Below, piece by piece: positions 23,460 to 31,920 of a stretch of DNA of 42,219 nucleotides (its first letter is position 1; every line of letters begins with the position of its first letter). Where the stretch lies: NCBI GenBank assembly GCA_944389815.1, contig CALXNS010000023.1:1-42219 (forward strand), given 5' to 3'. The DNA is from an uncultured Victivallis sp. (GTDB lineage Bacteria > Verrucomicrobiota > Lentisphaeria > Victivallales > Victivallaceae). Under the pieces are notes generated by a model. The model ran no database searches, was not told the DNA's origin, and was given only the letters and a program-made list of their open reading frames with translations. The position numbers and the translations under genes were made by a program.

Positions 23460-25133
23460 ATGATGAACAACTTGAATTCCCGCCGCCTGTGCTATCCCGG
23501 CGGCGTCCGGGACGATAAAACGCGCTTTTATGTTCCGCCGGTGCGGGTGGTTCGGCAAAGTGACGGCGTAACAGGCGCAGACGTTCTGCTCAGGAAAGTG
23601 AATATTCAAAGCTACTGCCATTTCGCTCCTCCCGGATGCGTGATCCCGCCGGGCGGCGAATTGATCCTCGACTTCGGCGTCGAACTGCACGGACTTCTGA
23701 CTCTCAATACGGGAACAATGGAGAGCCGCCCATCCCGGATGAGGATCACTCTGGGGGAATCGGTTTCCGAAACACTCGGCACACCGACTCCGGATCATGC
23801 GGTTCATCAGCTGAAAGATTTTCCCATTCCGATGCTCGGGCAGGTGAATTTCGGTTATTCGGCGTTTCGCTTCGTCCGGCTGGAGGTGCCGCACGATGCG
23901 CCGAACACGGTGGAGTTGAGCGGCGTTTGCGTGACCGCGGTTTTTCATGACTGGGAGTACGCGGGCTGGTTCGAATCCGATGACGAACGGCTCAACCGCA
24001 TCTGGAAGACCGGCGCATACACGGCGCATTTGAACTGCCAGGATTACATTTACGACGGTGTGAAACGCGACCGGCTGGTCTGGCAGGGCGATCTGTATCC
24101 GGAAATCCGCACGTTGCTTGCGGTATTTCAGGAGAGTTCGCTGATCGAAAAAAGTCTGGATTTCGTCCGCGACCGGACGCCCGAGGGGGGCTGGATGAAC
24201 GGGATCTCCAGTTATTCATGCTGGTGGGTAATCAGCCACTGGGAACTCTACCGGCATCGCGGCAGCCGCGATTATCTGGAAGCGCAGCACGAACCGTTGC
24301 GCCGGCTGCTTCTTCAGCTGCTCGGTTACGTGAATCGTGAAACCGGGGCGGAGGAGTTGGGCGAAGTCCGGTTCCTGGACTGGTCGACCAACCACGACGA
24401 GAAAATCAAACACGCCGGACTGCAGGGGCTTCTGGCCTGGACGCTCGAATACGGTGCGCTTCTGATGGAGGAGCTTGAAGAAGCGGATATCGCCGCGCGC
24501 TGTCGGAAGGCGCTGCCGCTTCTGCGCGCTTGTGCCCCGGACTGCCGGGGAAATAAGATCGCCGCTGCAATGCAGATCCTGGGCGGCGTCGGGGATGGTT
24601 CAAAACTTGATCGGGAGATTCTGCGCCGGAACCCGGACCGCAACATCAGCACGTTTTACGGATATTTCGTTCTGCTGGCGAAGGCGAAAGCGGGGGATAT
24701 TGCCGGCGCGCTGGAGGTCATCCGCAATTACTGGGGCGCGATGCTGGATTTCGGCGCCACCACCTTCTGGGAGGATTTCGATCTCGACTGGACGGAAAAT
24801 GCGTTCGGCATCGATCAGCTTCCCGTCCCGGGGAAACGCGACATCCATGCGGATTTCGGCAAATACTGCTACTGTGGATTGCGTCACAGTCTCTGTCACG
24901 GCTGGGCGGGGGGACCGACGGCGTTCCTGACCGAACACGTGCTTGGAATTCAACCACTTGCACCTGGATTCCGGGAGGTGCGGATTCAACCTGCGCTCTG
25001 CGGTCTCAAAAAACTGGACGGTGCAATTCCAACTCCATATGGGCCAATTGAGGTTTCGTTCCGCGCGGAACATGACGGGAACGTCAGGCGGAGCGTAAAA
25101 CTCCCGGAAGGCGTCCGGGAGGAACACGCTTAG
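23460..25133 (+). CDS. GH78-like alpha-L-rhamnosidase
   Basis: A 557-residue protein; ATG 23460 has AGGA six bases upstream, and a longer form would cover the promoter. After an N-terminal beta domain, the (alpha/alpha)6 barrel carries YDGVKRDRLVWQGDLYPE (about residues 198-215), matching the GH78 D-G-x-K-R-D-R-x-x-W-x-G-D signature with its general acid. The HGWAGGPTAFLTEHVLGI and late beta-strand end (GFREVRIQPALCGL) are also typical of GH78. The enzyme would remove terminal rhamnose from plant glycans such as rhamnogalacturonan or flavonoid glycosides. It is shorter than many GH78 enzymes, lacking extra N-terminal domains. No signal peptide is seen. Confidence 0.85.
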   Translation: MMNNLNSRRLCYPGGVRDDKTRFYVPPVRVVRQSDGVTGADVLLRKVNIQSYCHFAPPGCVIPPGGELILDFGVELHGLLTLNTGTMESRPSRMRITLGESVSETLGTPTPDHAVHQLKDFPIPMLGQVNFGYSAFRFVRLEVPHDAPNTVELSGVCVTAVFHDWEYAGWFESDDERLNRIWKTGAYTAHLNCQDYIYDGVKRDRLVWQGDLYPEIRTLLAVFQESSLIEKSLDFVRDRTPEGGWMNGISSYSCWWVISHWELYRHRGSRDYLEAQHEPLRRLLLQLLGYVNRETGAEELGEVRFLDWSTNHDEKIKHAGLQGLLAWTLEYGALLMEELEEADIAARCRKALPLLRACAPDCRGNKIAAAMQILGGVGDGSKLDREILRRNPDRNISTFYGYFVLLAKAKAGDIAGALEVIRNYWGAMLDFGATTFWEDFDLDWTENAFGIDQLPVPGKRDIHADFGKYCYCGLRHSLCHGWAGGPTAFLTEHVLGIQPLAPGFREVRIQPALCGLKKLDGAIPTPYGPIEVSFRAEHDGNVRRSVKLPEGVREEHA

Positions 25134-25262
25134 ATCGGGGAGGGCGCACCGCTGAAAAAAGGGAAAAGGGAGGACAGGGAAACTTCCCTCCCCCCCCCGC
25201 CCGCCGCCGGCGGAATTCGCAGAGGGGGAGGCGGAATTCGTAAGGGGGGGAGAAGGACGGAA
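25134..25262. repeat. GC-rich gap with homopolymers and a 21-bp tandem repeat
   Basis: Between two convergent genes. It has a C9 run (25190-25198) just after AGGGA-AACT-TCCCT (a small hairpin that could end transcription) and two copies of GGCGGAATTCG (25209-25219 and 25230-25240), each followed by a purine/G-rich run. No coding potential is evident. Confidence 0.55.
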
Positions 25263-26471
25263 TCACTCGAAGAAATCCAGCAATGAACCGCCGTGCTCCT
25301 CCAGCAGCAGCCCGAGGGCGATCGGAGCGTTGGTCCAGCCGGAATAAATGCTGCCGGAGCCGCCTTCGTAACAATCTCCGCCCCCCCAGCGACCGGCATT
25401 CAAATCGTACATGCCGCGCCAGCAGCCGTTGAAGAAGGGATCGCTGCTTTGATCCTGAATTTTGACGAGGAGTTCCGCAAAACCGGCCGCGGCATTGCGG
25501 TAACGAGCCGCTCCGGTGACGGCCGCCGCCATCTGGAATGCAAGAAAAGCCCAGTTGACCGTGTAAATCGTATCGACCAGATGTTTTCCGATGGGAGCTT
25601 CGTAATGTTCGGCGGGGAGGTTGCCGGATTCCGGATCAATTTTTTCAAGCATCAATCCCGCGGCATGATGCAGCAGAGCTTCATCGTCGGCGTGATGAAA
25701 AACGCGACAAGCCGCCGCGGCGCCGAACACGGCGTATGCGGCTTCGCTGACGGTGAAGTTCGCAAGATTTTCAGCAAGATAAGCGTGATAACGGCGGATT
25801 TCCGCCTCGTAAGCCGGGTTTGGATTCTCCTGGAACGCGCGAGCCAGCGCCATCACAGCGAGCGATCCCCAATGGGGCAGGTCAAGCCGCCCGCACCATT
25901 TCCCTTCCGGATCGCGCCAGGTGCCTTTTTCTTCGGGATTTTCAGCGCCGAAAGTGCGATGCATCGCAGGAGTCATGCTCTCGGCCAGCAGCACGGCCCA
26001 GTGTTTCAAATCATACCGTAATTCCAGTTCCGGGAAAGCGCGCGCAATCGCCAGCGGAATGAAAATGCACCAGGCGTTGTCGTCGAAATAAACCATCGAT
26101 TCCCATTTGATGTGTGACCAGTTCCATCCGGCGCGGGGGAAACGTTCGTCGTAACGGTTGAGCAGTCCGCTGCGGAAGTAAAGGTAGTCAAGAATGTTTT
26201 TCCCGGTTTCGCCGTCTCCTGCGGCGAGAAACAGCAGCGCCGTTTCGAAATTGCAATCCGCGCGTCGCTGTTCCAACACCAGACCGGAAGGATGCGTCGT
26301 CCACGCCGGAAACGAGATTTTCATTTTCTCCAGCGCCGGTCCCTCGGCGACGCTCAATCGTTCCGCCACCCCCCAGCTTCCGTCGGCGGGCTGCATGATT
26401 CCGGAACGGCGGAACCAGGTCAGATTCTTTTCCGCCGCCGTTTGGAGTTCAAGCTGATTTTCGCTGCGCAT
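25263..26471 (-). CDS. Probable (alpha/alpha)6-barrel carbohydrate enzyme, family unknown
   Basis: A 402-residue protein with many aromatic residues and repeated helical hairpins, consistent with a six-hairpin glycosidase-like fold. ATG 26471 is chosen because GGAGG lies about 11 bases upstream; ATG 26489 is too close to its own GG. I see SHIKWESMVYFDDNAWC and NWAFLAFQ as conserved-looking surfaces with acidic and Trp residues, but no family signature I can name (not clearly GH88, GH105 or GH127). No signal peptide. It is divergent from a LacI regulator and convergent with GH78, so a role in the same glycan pathway is likely by context. Confidence 0.65.
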   Translation of the reverse strand: MRSENQLELQTAAEKNLTWFRRSGIMQPADGSWGVAERLSVAEGPALEKMKISFPAWTTHPSGLVLEQRRADCNFETALLFLAAGDGETGKNILDYLYFRSGLLNRYDERFPRAGWNWSHIKWESMVYFDDNAWCIFIPLAIARAFPELELRYDLKHWAVLLAESMTPAMHRTFGAENPEEKGTWRDPEGKWCGRLDLPHWGSLAVMALARAFQENPNPAYEAEIRRYHAYLAENLANFTVSEAAYAVFGAAAACRVFHHADDEALLHHAAGLMLEKIDPESGNLPAEHYEAPIGKHLVDTIYTVNWAFLAFQMAAAVTGAARYRNAAAGFAELLVKIQDQSSDPFFNGCWRGMYDLNAGRWGGGDCYEGGSGSIYSGWTNAPIALGLLLEEHGGSLLDFFE

Positions 26472-26542
26472 CAGAAATAAAACCTCCATCCTGAAACATT
26501 TTAGTTTTTGATCGGTAAACATACAGCACTGGAATTTGAAAT

Positions 26543-26556
26543 GCAAATTTTTTTGC
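26543..26556. promoter_or_regulatory. Small inverted repeat, candidate LacI operator
   Basis: GCAAA-TTTT-TTTGC lies 18 bases upstream of the lacI-type gene's -35 and within the divergent promoter region of the alpha/alpha-barrel gene. LacI-family regulators often bind near their own promoter; the AT-rich centre makes this tentative. Confidence 0.3.
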
Positions 26557-26574
26557 GAAAAAGACGAATTTTTT

Positions 26575-26603
26575 TTGTAAAAAAGGGGAAACGGCACTAT
26601 ATT
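26575..26603 (+). promoter_or_regulatory. Promoter of the LacI-type regulator
   Basis: TTGTAA (26575-26580), 17 bases, TATATT (26598-26603), giving a leader of about 45 bases before ATG 26655. Confidence 0.65.
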
Positions 26604-26654
26604 TTCACACGATGCATCACCATGAGGAAAATGGTTCGCGCGGAGAGAGCTGCA

Positions 26655-27686
26655 ATGAAGGCAAAACGGATGAAACTTGCGGACATCGCCCGGGAGGCGG
26701 GCGTGTCGGCGACCGCGGTTTCATTTTATATCAACGGGAAGGGCCGGGAGTATAAACTTTCTCAGGCGACGTGCGACCGGATTGAAGAGGTGGTGAGGAA
26801 ATACGACTTCGTGCCGAATATTTTTGCACGGGCCATGCAGCAGAATCGTACCTATCTCATCGGTTTTCTGCTTCCGGCGCGGCTGAGCACCTCCTTCTGG
26901 TCGGAGATCGTCGCCGGGATCGAGGAAGGAATTTCGCCGCATCGCTATCACCTGATGCTGGCTTGTGCGCATTCGGATGCGGCCGGGGAGCTTGAAGCGC
27001 TTAAATTGATGCGGAGCAAGGGAGTGGACGGTTATGCGATCGCTCCGGTTCCCGGCGTCGACGGCGTTGCGGCAAATCTCGGGTATTTGAAGGAACTGCA
27101 TGATTCCGGCATTCCGGTGGTCGGCGTCAATCTGCCGCTCCCCGGATGTTCTGCGGTCTATAACGACGACGGAATCGGCGGAAGGGCGGCGGCGGAATAT
27201 CTGCTGAAACAACATTTTGCAGAAGCGGCATTGATCGGGGGGCGCGGCCCGGAGGAACATCTTCGTTTTCGCGCCTTTGAAGATAGATTCAAAGCAGCGG
27301 GCGCCCGGACGTTTTATTTCGGGTCAGTCGATGAATGGTTCGCCGCGCCGCATCGACCGCGGGCGGTGTTCTGCTGCAACGACTATCTGGCGGCGGCGTT
27401 GTGCGGCCGTGCCGGTTTTGCCGGGATCCGGATCCCGGACGAGTTGACGGTGGTCGGATACGATGACCTGGATTTTCTGCAGTTGCTCCGGCCGCGCCCG
27501 GCATCGGTGCATCAGTTCAAATATGAACTGGGGCGGGACATCGCGGAAATTTTAATGGATGTTTTAATCAACGGCGCCTCGAATGAACCTCGGGAAAAAC
27601 GGTTTTCCCCCTACGTCCGCACCGGCGATTCTTCGCCGGATGCGAATGCACTTTCTTCGGGGAGTCAACAGGGAGCAAGAAAATGA
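26655..27686 (+). CDS. LacI-family transcriptional regulator
   Basis: A 343-residue regulator. The N-terminal helix-turn-helix KLADIAREAGVSATAVSFYING and the hinge region (KYDFVPNIFARAMQQNRTYLIGF) are followed by the periplasmic-binding-protein-like sensor (IGFLLPARLSTSFWSEIVAGIEEG to VVGYDDLDFLQLLRPRPASV). ATG 26655 is chosen for GGAGAG 7 bases upstream; longer in-frame starts overlap the promoter. The inducer is probably a sugar. It is divergent from the alpha/alpha-barrel gene and near GH78/GH31, which it may control. Its stop overlaps the next gene (ATGA). Confidence 0.92.
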   Translation: MKAKRMKLADIAREAGVSATAVSFYINGKGREYKLSQATCDRIEEVVRKYDFVPNIFARAMQQNRTYLIGFLLPARLSTSFWSEIVAGIEEGISPHRYHLMLACAHSDAAGELEALKLMRSKGVDGYAIAPVPGVDGVAANLGYLKELHDSGIPVVGVNLPLPGCSAVYNDDGIGGRAAAEYLLKQHFAEAALIGGRGPEEHLRFRAFEDRFKAAGARTFYFGSVDEWFAAPHRPRAVFCCNDYLAAALCGRAGFAGIRIPDELTVVGYDDLDFLQLLRPRPASVHQFKYELGRDIAEILMDVLINGASNEPREKRFSPYVRTGDSSPDANALSSGSQQGARK

Positions 27687-28399
27687 TGCATTGTCCGAAA
27701 TGTGGAAAAGAAGCCGCCGACGACGCGGTTTTTTGTTCCGCCTGCGGCGCGAAGCTCGCGCCGTCGCAACCGGGAGCAGCAACACCTCCCGGCATATTCA
27801 AGTTTGCCTGCCCGCACTGCAGCCAGCGGATTGCGGTGAAAATCGAGTGGAGCGGCCGGTATGCGAAGTGTCCCGGGTGCGGGAACACGATTCAGATTCC
27901 CCCCGCTCCGGATATGCCGGATGCACCGGATCCGGCGGTTGCGCCGCCGCCGCAACCGGTTCGACGTGAAAGAAAAGCTCTGATTCCGCCGCCGCCGGTT
28001 CGAAATGAACCGCCGCCGCCGGTCTCCTCCGAATCCTCCCTGCGGAACGCGCCGGAAACGCAGATGAACTCCCTCCCGGAAGTGAAACTTGCCCCCCGGC
28101 CGATCGTTCCGACGTCGAAAGTTACCGATGCGGAAAATGCCGCCGCTTCTGCTGCGTCCGGCGGAAAGACGGCGGCCGAAAACAATCCATCCGCTCCGGA
28201 AACGATCCGCCGCCCGGTGCTTTCGAAAGTTCCGCCGCCGTCCACGCCGCCGTCACCACCGCCGTCACCGCGCCCGGTTGTGATATCCGCACCGTATGAA
28301 CCCGGTAAGATTCGCCCGGTGTTGCGTCCGGTGAATTGTTCAGAACGAACTGGTGGAGAATCGGATACGCCGGAATCATTCCGGCCGGTGAAAAAATGA
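27683..28399 (+). CDS. Double zinc-ribbon protein with proline-rich tail
   Basis: A 238-residue protein. Residues 4-24 hold one zinc ribbon (CPKCGKEAADDAVFCSACG) and residues ~43-71 a second one (CPHCSQ, then CPGCG). The rest is a low-complexity Pro/Ala/Arg-rich region with PPPP and PPSPPPSP runs, without a membrane segment. The start overlaps the LacI stop (ATGA), so it is coupled to that regulator. The second ribbon resembles the small zinc ribbons seen at the N-terminus of some Planctomycetes/Verrucomicrobia-group proteins. Function unknown; a scaffold or nucleic-acid-binding role is possible but unproven. Confidence 0.75.
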   Translation: MMHCPKCGKEAADDAVFCSACGAKLAPSQPGAATPPGIFKFACPHCSQRIAVKIEWSGRYAKCPGCGNTIQIPPAPDMPDAPDPAVAPPPQPVRRERKALIPPPPVRNEPPPPVSSESSLRNAPETQMNSLPEVKLAPRPIVPTSKVTDAENAAASAASGGKTAAENNPSAPETIRRPVLSKVPPPSTPPSPPPSPRPVVISAPYEPGKIRPVLRPVNCSERTGGESDTPESFRPVKK

Positions 28400-28424
28400 C
28401 CGTCCTCTTTTTTTGTGGGGGACG
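28391..28424 (-). terminator. Probable terminator of the BtuFCD-type operon
   Basis: On the minus strand a 7-bp stem (28418-28424 with 28401-28407, one G-T pair) is followed after four bases by six T residues (28391-28396). It follows the stop of the ATPase gene and overlaps the end of the zinc-ribbon gene. Confidence 0.4.
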
Positions 28425-28445
28425 ACGCTACGGGGGAGGGATGTT

Positions 28446-29231
28446 TTACCTGAGCTGTTCTTCCGGGGAGCGCAGGCACGGCACGATGCCGCCGGAGCGG
28501 TCGGTAAGAATTTCCGCGTCACAGTGATAAACGGCGCGGATATTCTCCGGCACAAGTACGTCGCGCGGAGTTCCGGCATCATGAATACCGTGCTCCCCCA
28601 GCAGGAGGATCCGATCTGCAAACCGGGCGGCCAGTTGCAAATTATGTGTCGTAATAAGACACCCCGGTGAATGCCGAAGCGAACGCAGAATTGCCGGCAG
28701 CCGCAGTGCATGCGCCGGATCAAGAGCGGAAGTCGGTTCATCCATAAGCAGATAATCCGGTTCAAGCGCCAGCGCTGCACCAATCAGAACCCGTTGTCTT
28801 TCGCCGCCGGAGAGTCGGTTGCACGGGCGCCGGGCCAGCGCGGAAAGCTCCAGGAGTTTCAACATTTTCCCGACGATCGCCAGATCCTCCGGTCCCGGCG
28901 GCGCCAGCCGGGGCAGGCGGGGATTGCGTCCCATCATCACCATTTCTTCAACGGTAAAATCCAGCACCGGAGGCATTTCCTGCGGCACCACACCGATTCG
29001 ACGCGCCCGTTCGCGGGGCGGAATCTGTTTCAACTCGACGCCGTCGAGGCGGACGTCGCCGGAACGGGCGGAGAGAAAACCGGCCAGCAATTTCAATACG
29101 GTGGATTTCCCGCAACCGTTCGGACCGAGAAGCATGGTGAAATCTCCGGGCGCAACGGAAACGGAAATCTCCCGCAGCAGCATCTTGCTTGTTCCATTGT
29201 AACCGAACGTGACCGAACGCGCTTCAAGCAT
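28446..29231 (-). CDS. ABC transporter ATPase, cobalamin/iron-siderophore type (BtuD/FecE)
   Basis: A 261-residue ATPase with Walker A GPNGCGKST (36-44), Q-loop VPQE, signature LSGGERQR, Walker B YLLMDEPTSALD and the switch His in TTHNL. It belongs to the importers for vitamin B12, haem or ferric siderophores. It overlaps the permease gene by eight bases. The solute-binding protein two genes upstream points toward cobalamin. There is no outer-membrane TonB receptor nearby. Confidence 0.92.
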   Translation of the reverse strand: MLEARSVTFGYNGTSKMLLREISVSVAPGDFTMLLGPNGCGKSTVLKLLAGFLSARSGDVRLDGVELKQIPPRERARRIGVVPQEMPPVLDFTVEEMVMMGRNPRLPRLAPPGPEDLAIVGKMLKLLELSALARRPCNRLSGGERQRVLIGAALALEPDYLLMDEPTSALDPAHALRLPAILRSLRHSPGCLITTHNLQLAARFADRILLLGEHGIHDAGTPRDVLVPENIRAVYHCDAEILTDRSGGIVPCLRSPEEQLR

Positions 29232-30189
29232 GATACGTTCTCCTCCTGTTCAAAAGCCAGAGGAAGACCGGTCCGCCGATCAGCGCGGTGACGACGCCGA
29301 TCGGAATTTCCCGTTCGCTCCAGACGATCCGACTGCCGATGTCGCAGATCATCAGAAACAATCCTCCGGCAAGAAAAACGCTGCCGAGATTCCGGCGATG
29401 GTCACAGCCGCGGATTTTCCGTACGATATGCGGCACGATCAATCCGCAGAAACTGATGATGCCCGCCAGCGTCACGGTCATCGCCGTCAGAAGCGACGCG
29501 ACCACAATCAAACGGAATGCCGCCCGTGCCGGCGTGGTTCCGAGATAAAACGCCCGCTCTTCGCCGAGCGACAATGCGTTGAGTTCCCCCGCGGAAAAGC
29601 GGAGAATGCCGAACGCGACAAACGCGAGCACCATTCCCGGCAGCAATAATTTTTCATCCACCGCCTGCAGATCCCCCAGCATCCACCAGGTCACCCCCGC
29701 AAGTTCGTCCGCCTGCGCGATGGACAAGAGATACATCAACAGACTGGAACTCAATGTTCCGGCAATCACCCCCGACAACAACAGATTCTCGCTTCCACGG
29801 CCGCCGCCGCGACTGACCGCCAGCACCAGCGCGAGAACAATCAACGCTCCGGTTAGAGCCGAAAACGGCAACGCATAAATCGTGATCGCCTGCAATCCGG
29901 CAATAATACAGAGCGCCGCCCCGACTCCGGCGCCGCCGGAAAGCCCCAGAATAAATGGTTCGGCAAGCGGATTGCGCAGTACCGCCTGAAATGTCAAACC
30001 GGCCAGCGCGAGACTCCCGCCGACCGTGAACGCCGCCGCCATCCGGATCAGCCGCAGTTCCGCGATCGGATGCAGTCCGCCGCCGTCCCGGAACCATTCG
30101 GCGAACGGAAGCAGCCGCGACCCGAACAGAATTCCGGCGACTCCGGCAAGAACGACACCGGCCAGCAAGTAGCAGTTCAAGTATTTCAC
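29224..30189 (-). CDS. BtuC/FecCD-type permease
   Basis: A 321-residue protein with about ten membrane segments, the FecCD permease hallmark LRLIRMAAAFTVGGSLALAG, NPLAEPFILGLSGGAG, and late IISFCGLIVPHIVR. GTG 30189 overlaps the stop of the binding-protein gene (GTGA); longer frames are rejected because they cover that gene. It forms the channel of the importer with the downstream ATPase. Confidence 0.93.
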   Translation of the reverse strand: MKYLNCYLLAGVVLAGVAGILFGSRLLPFAEWFRDGGGLHPIAELRLIRMAAAFTVGGSLALAGLTFQAVLRNPLAEPFILGLSGGAGVGAALCIIAGLQAITIYALPFSALTGALIVLALVLAVSRGGGRGSENLLLSGVIAGTLSSSLLMYLLSIAQADELAGVTWWMLGDLQAVDEKLLLPGMVLAFVAFGILRFSAGELNALSLGEERAFYLGTTPARAAFRLIVVASLLTAMTVTLAGIISFCGLIVPHIVRKIRGCDHRRNLGSVFLAGGLFLMICDIGSRIVWSEREIPIGVVTALIGGPVFLWLLNRRRTYHA

Positions 30190-30986
30190 GGCAATTGCTC
30201 CAGCGCTTTCCGCAATTCGGAAATGCCGTCGAAAATCCTCGGCCCGGGCCGTTGCAGCAGATCCGGATCGAGTTCGGAAATGATTCTGCCGTCGCGCACG
30301 GCCGCAAGTTTTTTCCAGAAGCGGTGCTTGTTCCATCCCTGCGGCGATGCGGTCCAGACGATGGCGTCCGGCGGATTTTCCAGCAACCAGTCAAAGGAAC
30401 ATTTGAAATACGCCTGCGGCACTTTGCCTGCGACATTTTCCGCTCCGGCCAGACGGATCACATCGTCCGGAAGCGATCCCCGGCCGGCCACCATCAGCGG
30501 CGAATCCCAGATGACCCACAGCAATCGAATCCGGCGCTTTTCCGGAATTTTTTCGAGTTCCCGATCGATCCGCGCGGTTTCCGCGCGTGCGGCATCTTCC
30601 GCGTTGAGCAGTTTTCCGAGCTCTCCGACGCAGTTCCGGTACTCCGCGACCGTGCGGCACTGCATCATCAGCACCCGGATGCCGCGACGTTCGAAATTGA
30701 CCGCCACGCCGGGATTGATGAAATCATTGCTCAACACCAGCGTCGGAGACAATTCCAGAACCCGTTCCACGTCGGGGTCGGCGAAATCTCCGGCGATCGG
30801 CAGACGTTTCACCTCTTCCGGGAAATCACAGGCACTGCTTCGGCCGACGAGTTCATTGCCATGACCGAGCAGACAGACCAGTTCGGTCAGGGCCGGGGAG
30901 AGTGAGACGATTCGCCGCTCCGCTGCCGGAGCGGCAATGACGCAGAATGCCGTCAGTAAAAACAGAAGATATCGTATATTTTTCAT
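30186..30986 (-). CDS. BtuF-like periplasmic substrate-binding protein
   Basis: A 266-residue protein with a signal peptide (MKNIRYLLFLLTAFCVIAAPAAE, cleavage near residue 22-24). The mature part begins RRIVSLSPALTELVCLLGHGNELVGRSSACDFPEEVKRLPIAG, the pattern of cobalamin-binding BtuF proteins, followed by the hinge helix and second lobe. It likely delivers vitamin B12 or another corrinoid to the BtuCD-type pair; an iron chelate is the alternative. ATG 30986 is preferred over 30992. I see no cobalamin riboswitch upstream. Confidence 0.85.
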   Translation of the reverse strand: MKNIRYLLFLLTAFCVIAAPAAERRIVSLSPALTELVCLLGHGNELVGRSSACDFPEEVKRLPIAGDFADPDVERVLELSPTLVLSNDFINPGVAVNFERRGIRVLMMQCRTVAEYRNCVGELGKLLNAEDAARAETARIDRELEKIPEKRRIRLLWVIWDSPLMVAGRGSLPDDVIRLAGAENVAGKVPQAYFKCSFDWLLENPPDAIVWTASPQGWNKHRFWKKLAAVRDGRIISELDPDLLQRPGPRIFDGISELRKALEQLP

Positions 30987-31197
30987 CAACATAAGAAATC
31001 AATCGGGTTTGAAGTATATTTCCGGCACCATAAGATATCATGGGATGAACCCAAAGTCAAGCGATGGAAAAATGCTTGATTTTTTGAAAATCGCTTTTAT
31101 AATGATTTCTGAAGGGGGATTCCCTCCGGAAACGAAACTCCGCTTCCGAAGCGGATGCGCATAACCAGAAGAGAGAGAAGAGGGGAGGGTTCTGACC
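30987..31197. other. Divergent region between btuF-like and RIC genes
   Basis: No gene is seen. It holds the RIC promoter and an AT-rich start for the importer operon. No cobalamin-riboswitch B12-box is recognisable. Confidence 0.5.
31076..31103 (+). promoter_or_regulatory. Promoter of the RIC gene
   Basis: TTGATT (31076-31081), 16 bases, perfect TATAAT (31098-31103). The leader is about 90 bases before ATG 31198, with GAGAGGGGAGGG purine-rich sequence near the start. Confidence 0.7.
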
Positions 31198-31902
31198 ATG
31201 GCCGCATCTCAAATTGAAACTGAGCTCTCAACCGAAGAATTCAACACCATTTCCGTCCGGGATCTTGCACTTCGTGATCCCCGTTTCCGCCTGGCGCTGG
31301 AAAAGGCCGGGATCGATTGCTGCTGCGGAGGCGGTTGTCGATTGAAGGACGCGGCGAAGGAAGCGGCAGTTCCCCCGGACGAACTGCGCCGAATCCTGCG
31401 CGATGCGGCGGAACAGCCCGCCGTTCCCGGAGGAAATGACGACTGGAAGTGCGATTCCCTGGAGCGATTTCTCGAATATTTCATGAATTTTCATCATAAG
31501 CCGCTGTATGAAAAGTTCTCCCGAATCGAACTTTATTTCATCCCGATCATGGAGAAACACGGCCGGGAACACGGAGTGGAACTGAATGCGTTTCAGCATG
31601 AGTTTCAAAAAATTGCAACAGAGATGGTTCCGCATCTGCAAACCGAGGAGGCAAAGCTGTTCCCGGCGTTTCTTGCTCCGGAACCGCCGGAGGATCTGGC
31701 CGACTTGTGCCGCAGAAGAGAGGAGGAACATCTTTCAATCCGCCGCAAACTGCGCCGGATTGCGGCGATGACGTGTCATTACCGGATTCCACCTTACGCC
31801 TGCGCGGCGGTGGAAGCGCTCTTCGAAGAACTGCGCGAACTCGACAAAATGCTCAAGGAACATATTTTTCTGCAGAACAACGTGCTGTTTCCCCGAGCCT
31901 GA
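31198..31902 (+). CDS. Iron-sulfur cluster repair di-iron protein (RIC, ScdA/YtfE type)
   Basis: A 234-residue protein that repairs iron-sulfur centres after nitric oxide or oxidative damage. An N-terminal ScdA_N domain ends with DCCCGGGCRL (about residues 40-49), then a hemerythrin-like four-helix bundle carries His/Glu iron ligands (NFHHKPLYEKF, KHGREHG, HLQTEEAKLF, RREEEHLS and LKEHIFLQNNVLF). The full two-domain form is present. The ATG at 31198 follows a GGAGGG-rich stretch. It is divergent from the BtuF-like gene and convergent with comM; no NO-responsive regulator is in the window. Confidence 0.93.
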   Translation: MAASQIETELSTEEFNTISVRDLALRDPRFRLALEKAGIDCCCGGGCRLKDAAKEAAVPPDELRRILRDAAEQPAVPGGNDDWKCDSLERFLEYFMNFHHKPLYEKFSRIELYFIPIMEKHGREHGVELNAFQHEFQKIATEMVPHLQTEEAKLFPAFLAPEPPEDLADLCRRREEEHLSIRRKLRRIAAMTCHYRIPPYACAAVEALFEELRELDKMLKEHIFLQNNVLFPRA

Positions 31903-31920
31903 AAAATCTCCGGCTCCCCG

